DNA of 6,505 nt from UBA927 sp964367095 (GCA_964367095.1 CAYIXE010000045.1:1-6505); one strand, 5' to 3'. Counted from the first letter of the stretch, positions 1 through 6,505 are shown. Numbers and translations are program-made. The notes: generated by a model not told the origin, from the sequence alone.

Positions 1-1755
1 CTTAAAAAGAATGAAGGGATTCCCGCAAGCGTTATATTAGTTCACTGTACCAAAGAAACTATTACTGTATCGCTGTATCGTGTCGGTACGTGTGTGCGGG
101 AACAAACACGAGACGTGAATGAATCAGTAGCACTTTCTCTTGAAGAGTTCTTGACGGATGATAAAGATGGTGATGTGTTGCCATCGCGAATATTACTTTA
201 CGGATTTAACACTGAGATACTTTCTCAAGTTCGAGGATTATTATTGAAGCATCAGTGGACATCAAAGGCAAATTTTTTACATTTCCCAAAGATCGAGGTT
301 ATTGAGCATGAAGACATTTTACGTGCAGTATCACTTGCAGGATCTGCTGAATTGACCTCATCAATTGATGAAAGTTCGACTGTCGTCGCGCAACCTACAC
401 AAAATATTGAAGAAGACATTGAAGATAAAGATGAACCCGAACAATCGATGCATGTCTCTTCGGAAGACGATGAAGATGTAGAGAATGTGGAAGTAGTAGG
501 AGCACAAACGCTTGGGTTTGGTGCTCAAGATGTATTGGCCAAGCACCAAAAAGCTCGATTTGCATCTCTCATTCATTCCTCTTTTCGGTCCGTTACTTCG
601 TATGTGAAGGGGATACGATTTCCTAGATTAGGAAGAAGTATTGTGGGAGTAGGCGGTATTATTGGAGTGATTGTATTATTGGGGTTGTTGTATTTTTTCG
701 TTCCGCGAGCCACCGTTACGGTGTTGGTATTGCCAACCCAACAGTCTGAGACAGCGATAATTACGGTGGATCCGAGTGCAACTATTGTAGATAGTAGTAC
801 GAAAATAATTCCAGGGCAAACACAAGAACTTTCATTATCATCAAAGAAAACAATCCCCGTCACCGGCAAAAAAAATGTGGGCGATCCAGCAATAGGAGTT
901 GTCACTTTATACAATAAACTTACACAAGAAAGGACGCTTAAAAAAGGGACGGTGCTTATCGCAAAGGGGATTTCATTTAGTCTTGATGAAGAGGTGAAAA
1001 TTGCGTCAGCAAGTGAATCAATAGGCTCTATTACTTTTGGTAAGAAAGATGCAGCCATTACCGCAATTAACATTGGCACAGAAGGAAACATAGCGGCAAG
1101 TTCTGAGTTTTCGGTGAAAGACATAAGTTCCACAAGTGTGTCAGGAAGAAATGATGCAGCCCTATCAGGAGGGGTGAGTCGAGAGGTAACCGTCGTGTCG
1201 AGGGCCGATTACGACGGTGCGGTAAAAACATTAACTGATGAAATAGTAAGTAAGGCAAAAGCGCAGTTATTGGCTGAAGTGGGTGGAAATAGATTGATTG
1301 AGCAAACAATAAAAACGAAGGTGATTGAGAAGCAGTTTGATAAAGAATTAGATCAAGAAGCCAAAGAATTATCAGGAAACCTTACCGCATCGGTAAGCGG
1401 CATTGTCATACGGGATGAAGACATAAAATCTCTTCTTGTGGCACTTATTACTCCGAAAGTGCCCGCAGGATATACGCTTGAATCAGGTAAAACAGACGTA
1501 TCTATAGGAGTAGTACAGGTAAAAAAGGATGGTAAAATTACCGTATCTGCCACAGTCTCTGCCGTAGCACTTCCCATGATAAGCAAAGAAGGATTACAGA
1601 AAATTCTTGCTGGAAAAGCAATGCCTGACGCGCTCGAGTATCTTAAGTCGATAGTTGGGGTGGCTGGAGCTGAGTTTCGAATTATCCTGACTCCTACCAA
1701 AAATAGATTACCGCTTCATAAAGCAAATATTACGGTCACTCTTGCAGTGCAATAA
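1..1755 (+). CDS. Membrane-anchored protein with actin-like domain remnant and baseplate-J-like domain (5' partial)
   Basis: The reading frame is open from base 1, so the gene begins before the window; the first internal start-like codon (GTG at 94) falls inside a continuing domain. The visible part is 584 residues. Residues 1-120 have the feel of the end of a PilM/FtsA-like actin-fold domain, including a FLHFPKIEV stretch (about 92-100) and an AVSLAG stretch (about 109-114). An acidic linker follows (about 134-166, roughly half Asp/Glu). One hydrophobic segment (about 214-234) is next, then a long beta-rich region. Residues about 290-395 resemble baseplate J/gp47-like domains (GVVTLYNK, LKKGTVL, NIGTEGNIAA). 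The rest, to 584, is beta-rich with a charged helical stretch near 405-435. Inferred topology is N-terminus inside, baseplate-like part outside. Its function is unknown; a role in envelope or pilus-like assembly is only a guess. The membrane-protein call is firm, the actin-fold call moderate. Confidence 0.8.
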   Translation, partial: LKKNEGIPASVILVHCTKETITVSLYRVGTCVREQTRDVNESVALSLEEFLTDDKDGDVLPSRILLYGFNTEILSQVRGLLLKHQWTSKANFLHFPKIEVIEHEDILRAVSLAGSAELTSSIDESSTVVAQPTQNIEEDIEDKDEPEQSMHVSSEDDEDVENVEVVGAQTLGFGAQDVLAKHQKARFASLIHSSFRSVTSYVKGIRFPRLGRSIVGVGGIIGVIVLLGLLYFFVPRATVTVLVLPTQQSETAIITVDPSATIVDSSTKIIPGQTQELSLSSKKTIPVTGKKNVGDPAIGVVTLYNKLTQERTLKKGTVLIAKGISFSLDEEVKIASASESIGSITFGKKDAAITAINIGTEGNIAASSEFSVKDISSTSVSGRNDAALSGGVSREVTVVSRADYDGAVKTLTDEIVSKAKAQLLAEVGGNRLIEQTIKTKVIEKQFDKELDQEAKELSGNLTASVSGIVIRDEDIKSLLVALITPKVPAGYTLESGKTDVSIGVVQVKKDGKITVSATVSAVALPMISKEGLQKILAGKAMPDALEYLKSIVGVAGAEFRIILTPTKNRLPLHKANITVTLAVQ

Positions 1756-1798
1756 CACATAGTATTACGCCTTACCACATTGTATAGTAGATAGACCT
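1756..1798 (+). promoter_or_regulatory. Intergenic gap with weak -10-like box
   Basis: This 43-base gap is the longest non-coding stretch in the window and the only obvious place for an internal promoter. It holds TATAGT at 1783-1788, a fair match to a sigma-70 -10 box. No convincing -35 hexamer sits 16-18 bases upstream (TAGTAT at about 1760-1765 is poor). Transcription from this box would begin within a few bases of the ATG at 1799, giving a nearly leaderless mRNA, which fits the absence of a Shine-Dalgarno sequence before the sortase. No hairpin with a T-run is seen, so there is no support for a terminator after the upstream gene. Read-through from upstream is equally possible. Confidence 0.22.
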
Positions 1799-2488
1799 AT
1801 GGCTCTGTATCGGTTTATCAAATCAGCACCTAAAAAACATGTACGAAAGTCGCACTTTTATTCCTATCTTCTGATGGGAATTGGGGTGTTTCTTATAGTG
1901 TGGACTGTGTGGCCTATTCTTTCATTTTTATTGATAGATCAATCTATGCTGGCAAAAACAATAAGCCCGTTGTCTGATATCAATCCGGTAGTATTGGCTG
2001 CGGGTTCTGTTGATTTTACCAATGCCAATGCATGGTTTCCGACCAAGCCGCAGAAAAAAATTGTTTCCCCTGTAAATAGTTATTCATTATCAATCCCGAC
2101 TCTTGAGCTTTTAAATGCGACGGTAATCATATCGGGCGATGATCTTTCCAAAAGTCTTATTCATTATGGCGGCACGTCTTTGCCCGGGGAGTATGGCAAT
2201 GCAGTTATTTTCGGGCACTCGACCTTGCCGCAATTTTTTAAGGGGACAAAAGAATATAAATCAATTTTTTCAACACTTCCATTGATAAAAATCGGGGACG
2301 ATGTCACCATTACGTTTGATGGCATATCGTATACGTATCGTGTGTTTGATAAGGTTGTAGTAGACCCAAATGATCTCTCACCCTTAGAGCAGCATTTCGA
2401 TGATTCATATATAACAATTGTCACTTGTGTGCCGCCGGGAACGTATCTTTATCGACTCAATGTGAAAGCAAGGTTGGTACGAATATGA
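1799..2488 (+). CDS. Sortase (transpeptidase), membrane-anchored
   Basis: A cysteine transpeptidase that cleaves sorting signals of surface proteins and links them to the envelope or to each other. The 229 residues start with a basic stretch, then one membrane segment at about 22-46, giving type II topology with the catalytic domain outside. A linker runs to about residue 92. The sortase beta-barrel follows, with a substrate-side IPTLEL strand (99-104), GHS holding catalytic His140, TIVTC ending at catalytic Cys210, and YRL with catalytic Arg219. All three catalytic residues are present and the length is typical. The ATG at 1799 is the first start in the frame and gives a complete anchor; no clear Shine-Dalgarno precedes it. 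The class (A-F) cannot be settled by eye. No C-terminal LPxTG-type sorting signal is visible in the window, so its substrates are encoded elsewhere or use another motif. Its stop overlaps the next gene through ATGA. Confidence 0.92.
   Translation: MALYRFIKSAPKKHVRKSHFYSYLLMGIGVFLIVWTVWPILSFLLIDQSMLAKTISPLSDINPVVLAAGSVDFTNANAWFPTKPQKKIVSPVNSYSLSIPTLELLNATVIISGDDLSKSLIHYGGTSLPGEYGNAVIFGHSTLPQFFKGTKEYKSIFSTLPLIKIGDDVTITFDGISYTYRVFDKVVVDPNDLSPLEQHFDDSYITIVTCVPPGTYLYRLNVKARLVRI
2485..2488 (+). other. ATGA stop/start overlap, sortase to phosphorylase
   Basis: The phosphorylase ATG (2485-2487) overlaps the sortase TGA (2486-2488). The only purine-rich element upstream is AAGG at 2470-2473, 11 bases before the ATG and so too far for a strong ribosome site. 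Initiation probably depends on ribosomes ending the sortase, which would couple the output of the two genes. Confidence 0.7.
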
Positions 2489-3744
2489 AAAAACATGATC
2501 AGCAGTTTGCCATCGATGCGATTAAAAAAAAATTAGTCGGGAAGCGCCTTAAGTACGATGAGATTTTTTCCATCATGGACGAAATAGCTCGAGAAAAATT
2601 AAGTCCTGTATTGACCACATATTTTGCTGCAGCGGGATTTGTCGAAGGATTTTCTGATGAGGAATTATATTTCCTTACAAAGGCCATGATTGAAACAGGG
2701 CCAAAATTAAAATTTAAGGGTATTGTGGCTGATAAACATTCGGCAGGAGGAGTAGCTGGAACGCGTACGACGATGATAATCGTACCGATTATAGCGGCTG
2801 CCGGATTTACTATTCCAAAGACATCATCTCGCGCGATCACGTCTCCGTCCGGGACCGCAGACACGATGGAGGTCGTATCTCCTGTAACGTTTACAATTCC
2901 ACAAATACAACATATCGTCGAAAAGACCGGCGGGTGTATCGTGTGGGGCGGGCACATGGGCTTAGCACCTGCTGATGATATCCTCATTCAAGTTGAACGC
3001 CCTTTAGCATTTGAGTCATACGATAAAATAATTGTTTCTGTGATGGCAAAAAAGGTGGCGTCGGGAGCTAATCACATTATCATCGATTTACCTGTCGGTC
3101 CAACGATGAAAATACAACATTTCAAAGATGCTGAGATGATAGCAAAGAAATTTGAGATGCTTGCGAAACAATTTAAGGTAAAAATGATTTTTGATATAAA
3201 TGAAGCACGGCAGAATGCCGGCCGCGGGATAGGACCGGTATTGGAAGCGCGGGATGTGTTTCAAGTATTAGAGCAATTGCCGGAGCGACCATTGGCTTTG
3301 GAAGCGAAAGCACTGCGTTTAGCGGGCAAGCTTCTTACATTGTGTTATAGCGATATGAAAGGAAAAAATAATATTGACGGAGAAGTGGTGGCGAAAGAAA
3401 TACTTACCTCCGGCAAAGCGCTTGCAAAAATGCGCGAGATCATAAAAGCACAAGGAGGGCATCCTGACGTAACCAGCAGCAAACTTTTACCGGCGAAAGA
3501 AAAATTTGAGATAAAGGCGGCGAAAAAAGGAATGATTAGTTCGATGAATAATCGCGAAATATCGGTAATTTGTAAAGTGCTTGGATGTCCGGTAGACAAG
3601 CGTGCGGGGATGTTTTTAAACCGTAAACTTGAGGAAAAAGTCGACAAAGGTGATATACTAGCGACACTCTATAGTTCGGACAAATATCAATTAAAAGAAG
3701 CTATAGAAACATTGAAAGTGATGCCGGTGTATTCAGTGGAGTAA
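2485..3744 (+). CDS. deoA: AMP phosphorylase / thymidine phosphorylase family protein
   Basis: A nucleoside phosphorylase of 419 residues that swaps the base of a nucleoside or nucleotide for phosphate. Domains in order: helical GT3-N domain (about 5-70), phosphate/nucleoside-binding domain (about 75-290), and C-terminal PYNP-C domain (about 335-410). Key residues are KHS at 84-86, then Arg172, Ser185 and Lys189, which line up with the E. coli DeoA active-site residues. The run from Pro111 (PKTSSRAITS, GTADTMEV) and GGCIVWGG (149-156) followed by LAPADDILI resemble archaeal/CPR AMP phosphorylase more than bacterial thymidine phosphorylase. AMP phosphorylase makes adenine and ribose-1,5-bisphosphate. 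Those enzymes are about 500 residues with an extra N-terminal domain of about 80 residues, which is absent here. The frame stays open upstream to a TTG at 2425, but this adds only 20 residues inside the sortase's catalytic end; the ATG at 2485 makes the ATGA junction and is preferred. The family is certain, the substrate not. Confidence 0.93.
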   Translation: MKKHDQQFAIDAIKKKLVGKRLKYDEIFSIMDEIAREKLSPVLTTYFAAAGFVEGFSDEELYFLTKAMIETGPKLKFKGIVADKHSAGGVAGTRTTMIIVPIIAAAGFTIPKTSSRAITSPSGTADTMEVVSPVTFTIPQIQHIVEKTGGCIVWGGHMGLAPADDILIQVERPLAFESYDKIIVSVMAKKVASGANHIIIDLPVGPTMKIQHFKDAEMIAKKFEMLAKQFKVKMIFDINEARQNAGRGIGPVLEARDVFQVLEQLPERPLALEAKALRLAGKLLTLCYSDMKGKNNIDGEVVAKEILTSGKALAKMREIIKAQGGHPDVTSSKLLPAKEKFEIKAAKKGMISSMNNREISVICKVLGCPVDKRAGMFLNRKLEEKVDKGDILATLYSSDKYQLKEAIETLKVMPVYSVE

Positions 3745-3752
3745 TACAAAAT

Positions 3753-3944
3753 ATGTTTAAAAATGTTTTAGCACCAGTGCAAGCATGGTTACTCTCACAA
3801 GGCAAATGTGTCGGGTGCGGGAAAGCATTGCCGGTCAAAGAAGGTGCTGGACTTGTACGCGCAGATTGTCTTTGCGGGAGAATTTATTTTTTTGATCCGG
3901 CGGCGAAGAAATATCGTCGGGCATTGTCACATGAAGTCAAGTAA
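3753..3944 (+). CDS. Small zinc-ribbon protein, 63 residues
   Basis: A short basic protein with four cysteines placed as a metal site: CVGC (Cys19, Cys22) and CLC (Cys39, Cys41), separated by 16 residues. GRIYFFDP and KKYRRAL follow the second pair. The shape is a compact zinc ribbon with an unusual C-x-C second half; zinc binding is inferred from the spacing. I have the impression that similar small proteins occur in other CPR genomes, but I cannot check this here. Function is unknown; nucleic-acid or protein binding would be a guess. The ATG at 3753 is the first in frame, 8 bases after the phosphorylase stop; a GGAG at 3738-3741 lies 11 bases upstream, rather distant. The last 14 bases overlap mltG, so translation of the two is probably coupled. 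The codon-level overlap and clean four-Cys pattern argue that it is a real gene. Confidence 0.8.
   Translation: MFKNVLAPVQAWLLSQGKCVGCGKALPVKEGAGLVRADCLCGRIYFFDPAAKKYRRALSHEVK
3931..3944 (+). other. 14-base overlap between zinc-ribbon gene and mltG
   Basis: The mltG ATG at 3931 lies inside the last codons of the zinc-ribbon gene, which stops with TAA at 3942-3944. No Shine-Dalgarno sequence precedes 3931. A second in-frame ATG at 3949, five bases past that TAA, is an alternative start and would trim six residues. Both leave the membrane anchor intact. The choice cannot be made from the sequence alone. Confidence 0.6.
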
Positions 3945-4917
3945 TACGATGGGATTTAGGGCAGGAACGTTTCTACTTGTTGTAGCAGTAGTTATCGTAT
4001 CAGGCATCCTGTGGTGGAATGACGGTGTTCGGGCAGTTGATGCTCTCGATATAACGCCGATTGAATTTTCCGTAAAATCCGGCGATGGCGTGAGAGTTAT
4101 TGCGACGAATTTATCCGATAAAAATCTTATCCGAAGTGCTACTGCATTTTTTATAGTAGTAAAGATATTAGGACTTGAGACCAATTTGCAAGCCGGAGAG
4201 TTTCGTCTCCAGCGGTCAATGGACGCAAAGAAAATTGCGCAAGAATTGACGCATGGTATAGCTGATAGCTGGATTACAACCTTAGAGGGGTGGCGCGTAG
4301 AAGAAGTGGCCGCAAAAATCGCCAAAGATCTTGAAATTCCTGAGTCAGAATTTCTCAAAGTTGCGAAAGAAGGATACATGTTCCCTGATACATATATGGT
4401 GCCCAAAGATGCGACAGTCGGGGCGATTGTAAAAGTATTTACCGATACGTTTGATGAAAAAATAACGGATACCATGCGTTTAGAAGCCAAAAAAAACAAC
4501 CTTACTTTTGAAGAAGCGGTGATATTAGCATCGATCGTTGAGAGAGAAGGAAGGACTGATGAAGATAGGCCAATTATTGCCGGCATACTTTTTAATCGAT
4601 TAAGAGCGGACTGGCCGCTTCAAGCGGATGCGACACTTCAGTATGCTCTAGGTTATCAGACCAAAGAAAAATCGTGGTGGAGAAAGGAACTTTTTAACGA
4701 GGACAAAGAAGTAAGGTCTCCCTACAATACATATATCAATAAAGGTTTGCCGCCGGCACCAATTTCTAATCCCGGGCTATCCGCGATTAAGGCAGTTTTG
4801 TATCCTAACAAAACAAGCTATATGTATTATATTCATGACCCAAAGGGGGCAGCTCACTTTGCTAAGACATTGGAAGAACACAATGCCAATGTTTCTCAGT
4901 ATCTTCTTGTTCAATGA
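3931..4917 (+). CDS. mltG: Endolytic murein transglycosylase MltG (YceG-like)
   Basis: An inner-membrane lytic transglycosylase that cuts nascent peptidoglycan strands within the chain, acting near the synthases and setting glycan length. The protein has 328 residues: a short cytoplasmic start, one membrane segment (about 11-28), a LysM-like subdomain (about 46-75), and the YceG catalytic domain. Recognisable motifs are EGYMFPDTY (147-155), ASIVERE (200-206) with catalytic Glu204, a FNRL segment (221-224), LQADATLQYALG (230-241), SPYNTY (263-268), GLPPAPISNPG (272-282) and the closing HNANVSQYL (317-325). Everything the family needs is present and the length is normal. An earlier in-frame start at 3808 would add 41 residues lying inside the zinc-ribbon gene with no family resemblance, so it was not used. 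The TGA stop overlaps the following gene's ATG. Its presence shows the cell builds peptidoglycan. Confidence 0.94.
   Translation: MKSSNTMGFRAGTFLLVVAVVIVSGILWWNDGVRAVDALDITPIEFSVKSGDGVRVIATNLSDKNLIRSATAFFIVVKILGLETNLQAGEFRLQRSMDAKKIAQELTHGIADSWITTLEGWRVEEVAAKIAKDLEIPESEFLKVAKEGYMFPDTYMVPKDATVGAIVKVFTDTFDEKITDTMRLEAKKNNLTFEEAVILASIVEREGRTDEDRPIIAGILFNRLRADWPLQADATLQYALGYQTKEKSWWRKELFNEDKEVRSPYNTYINKGLPPAPISNPGLSAIKAVLYPNKTSYMYYIHDPKGAAHFAKTLEEHNANVSQYLLVQ
4914..4917 (+). other. ATGA stop/start overlap, mltG to DUF2207 gene
   Basis: The DUF2207 start (4914-4916) overlaps the mltG TGA (4915-4917). The 20 bases upstream are pyrimidine-rich with no Shine-Dalgarno match, so initiation probably relies on ribosomes finishing mltG. 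Confidence 0.7.
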
Positions 4918-6505
4918 AATTATTTATACAGATATTTGCAGTATTGCTTCTCGTATTTTCTTTACAAATTTCTGTATCGGCTGCTGATAATGTTGCCGTT
5001 GAGCAAATTCGTTCGTATCACGTTGATGTACTAATAAAAAATGATGGTTCTGCTTCAATTTCTGAACGTGTACTGTATGATTTTTCCGACGCGCGACACG
5101 GGATATATCGGTACATTCCATATATAAAAATCACTGATGAAGGGAAACGGCTAAAGATGACGTTTGAAAATGTTACTGTCACAGATGAAAAAAACAATGC
5201 ATACATGTTTACTACGTCCTATGTGGATGATGATCTTGTGTTAAAAATTGGTAATCCCAATCAAACGATAATAGGGCAACATGTGTACGTGATTTCATAT
5301 GATGTTAAAGGAGCACTTACGTATTTTCCGGCACACGATGAGCTGTATTGGAACACTGTAGGGACACAATGGAAAATTTCATCTCTTAAAGCTACGGCTA
5401 CCGTTACACTGCCGCAAGAATTTCTTGGCAAGGACATACAGTCACGTTGCTTTGTGGGAAGCGAAGGGTCTACTACGAAATTTTGTGAGGCGACAACGAA
5501 AAATTCCGTCGTTACATTTGTGTCTACCAGGCCGCTTGGGCCATACGAAGCAATGACGATCGTCGTAGGATTTCCGAAAGGAATAGTTGCTCAGATACAT
5601 CCTATTGAAATAGTTCCATTTTTTGATACGAAGGAAGGGAAAGTTGTGCTGATTGGGTTACTCGTTTTTGCTCTTTTTTGGTATGGGGCATTGCCGTTTA
5701 TCGTGGTATGGAAATGGTGGACAAATGGTCGAGATCCAAAGCCAATCATTGGACAAGCGGTCGCATGGTATTCCCCTCCGAAAACAAAAAAAGGGAGAGA
5801 ATTAACACCTGCGGAAACTGGAACGCTTATCGATGAGAAGGTAGATTTGAAGGATATTTATGGGTCTCTTATTGATCTAGCCAGACGCGGACACTTTAGG
5901 ATAATAGAAACAAAAAAGAATACGTTTGATTTAGAGAGAACAAACGGGGGGTTGAGTGAAGAGCTGCAACCTTTTGAGACAAAACTTTTGCTTATAGTAT
6001 TTAGTTTGAAAAATCGCGTCACTTTAAGTGACGTAAAGCTTTACGATAATCTTTCAGAATTACACTCGATGATCTACGATGGCTTAGTGGAAGATGGATT
6101 TTTCCCTGTTAATCCGCAAACGATTCGAAATAAATATATCGCGTTAATGGTTCTTTCTTTTATTACAATGAATCCAATTCTTTTTATCACTGCTTGGATT
6201 TTTGGGATGAATATGCCTAAAAAGACGCTTTTTGGTTCAGAGCAATCCGCAAGAGCAAGAGCATTGAAAAATTTTCTCAAAAGTCAAGACAAGCATTTAG
6301 CATTTCAAGCGAAAGAAAAGTTTATGTTCGAGAAATTATTGCCGTACGCTATCGCGTTTGGGGTAGAAGTGCTCTGGGCGAAGAGATTTAAAGATTTAAC
6401 GTTGACTCAACCAGACTGGTATGTATCGACTACTGGGCGACAATTTTCAGCGGTAGTTCTCGCAAACAGTTTGCATACAGGATACGGTGTGTCATTTGCA
6501 TCGTC
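4914..6505 (+). CDS. DUF2207 (YciQ-like) membrane protein, 3' partial
   Basis: The frame is open from the ATG at 4914 to the window edge, giving 530 residues and no stop; the gene continues beyond. A signal peptide spans 1-23 with a likely cut near VSA-A. Next is an extracytoplasmic beta domain (about 30-225) with GIYRYIP (63-69), VKGALTYF (131-138) and HDELYWN (141-147), all typical of DUF2207. Cys179 and Cys191 could form a disulfide. A membrane segment (about 243-266) leads into KWWTNGRDPK (267-276). A cytoplasmic part follows, with LTPAETG (297-303), a winged-helix-like KDIYGSLIDLARRGHF (313-328), a second hydrophobic region (about 408-431, one span or a hairpin), and FEKLLPYAIAFGVE (472-485). 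From memory, family members are around 600 residues, so only the C-terminal tail is probably missing. The molecular function of DUF2207 is not established; position after mltG supports an envelope role. Confidence 0.9.
   Translation, partial: MKLFIQIFAVLLLVFSLQISVSAADNVAVEQIRSYHVDVLIKNDGSASISERVLYDFSDARHGIYRYIPYIKITDEGKRLKMTFENVTVTDEKNNAYMFTTSYVDDDLVLKIGNPNQTIIGQHVYVISYDVKGALTYFPAHDELYWNTVGTQWKISSLKATATVTLPQEFLGKDIQSRCFVGSEGSTTKFCEATTKNSVVTFVSTRPLGPYEAMTIVVGFPKGIVAQIHPIEIVPFFDTKEGKVVLIGLLVFALFWYGALPFIVVWKWWTNGRDPKPIIGQAVAWYSPPKTKKGRELTPAETGTLIDEKVDLKDIYGSLIDLARRGHFRIIETKKNTFDLERTNGGLSEELQPFETKLLLIVFSLKNRVTLSDVKLYDNLSELHSMIYDGLVEDGFFPVNPQTIRNKYIALMVLSFITMNPILFITAWIFGMNMPKKTLFGSEQSARARALKNFLKSQDKHLAFQAKEKFMFEKLLPYAIAFGVEVLWAKRFKDLTLTQPDWYVSTTGRQFSAVVLANSLHTGYGVSFAS
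6017..6045. repeat. Two abutting palindromes inside the DUF2207 gene
   Basis: The first palindrome, 6017-6033, has perfect 8-base arms (CGTCACTT and AAGTGACG) around a single central T. The second, 6032-6045, is a perfect 14-base palindrome made of CGTAAAG followed by CTTTACG. They share the CG at 6032-6033, and both begin with CGT and end with ACG. The stretch codes for part of the cytoplasmic domain (NRVTLSDVKLYD, residues 367-378), so the palindromy may be a coding coincidence. It could also be a protein-binding site; nothing else supports that. Confidence 0.45.

Noticed and set aside
853..867. IPVTG, a sortase-like motif, in the first gene's protein
   Set aside because: It lies in the middle of the beta-rich region with no hydrophobic span and basic tail after it, so it is not a plausible sorting signal.
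1381..1397. Perfect 7-base stem with 3-base loop (CTTACCG / CGGTAAG)
   Set aside because: It is inside the first gene with no T-run after it; best explained as coding sequence, not a terminator.
94..1755. Start of the first gene at GTG 94
   Set aside because: The frame is open to base 1 and the residues before 94 continue the same domain-like pattern, so this is an internal codon of a gene starting before the window.
2425..2484. Upstream TTG start for the phosphorylase
   Set aside because: It adds 20 residues with no family resemblance, inside the catalytic end of the sortase; the ATG at 2485 makes a standard ATGA junction.
3808..3930. Upstream start for mltG adding 41 residues
   Set aside because: The extra residues are an out-of-frame reading of the zinc-ribbon gene and put an arginine-rich stretch before the membrane anchor; ATG 3931 fits the family.
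3927..4586. Long antisense open frame of 219 codons opposite mltG
   Set aside because: It is fully opposite a well-recognised gene, its product looks like a low-information Ser/Thr-rich shadow, and it has no recognisable domain; the same holds for the other antisense frames, including 573-1133 and 2499-2987.
1..6505. Mobile elements, tRNA/rRNA genes, CRISPR repeats, riboswitches
   Set aside because: I saw no transposase, terminal repeats, regularly spaced repeats or structured RNA; coding sequence fills nearly the whole window.

Overview
This 6.5 kb window looks like a chromosomal piece of a Candidate Phyla Radiation (Patescibacteria) bacterium, perhaps Microgenomates. That placement is inferred from protein style, not computed. 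The clues are an AMP-phosphorylase-type nucleoside phosphorylase of archaeal/CPR flavour, a long membrane-anchored protein joining the end of an actin-like domain to a baseplate-J-like domain, a tiny zinc-ribbon gene overlapping mltG, moderately AT-rich composition, very tight packing and almost no Shine-Dalgarno sequences. TGA works as a real stop at the ends of the sortase and MltG genes, which argues against the UGA-glycine lineages (Gracilibacteria/Absconditabacteria).

Layout, all on the + strand. Positions 1-1755 hold a large single-pass membrane protein whose start lies before the window. A 43-base gap follows, the largest non-coding stretch. A sortase (1799-2488) overlaps an AMP/thymidine phosphorylase (2485-3744) through ATGA. 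Eight bases later comes a 63-residue four-cysteine zinc-ribbon protein (3753-3944), whose last 14 bases overlap the start of mltG (3931-4917). MltG in turn overlaps, again through ATGA, a DUF2207 membrane protein (4914 to the window end) that is cut off by the edge. No tRNA, rRNA, mobile element, CRISPR array or clear rho-independent terminator is visible.

The genes read as one co-transcribed cell-envelope block. The sortase fixes or links surface proteins. MltG cleaves nascent glycan strands at the membrane. The DUF2207 protein and the baseplate-J-like protein both place large domains outside the membrane. The phosphorylase is the metabolic exception; it would feed nucleotide salvage through ribose-1,5-bisphosphate if it acts on AMP.

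Nothing here is clearly a wholly new system. The points most worth following up are the actin-like/membrane/baseplate-J architecture, the phosphorylase that lacks the usual N-terminal AMPpase domain, the zinc-ribbon/mltG overlap, and a pair of abutting palindromes inside the DUF2207 gene.
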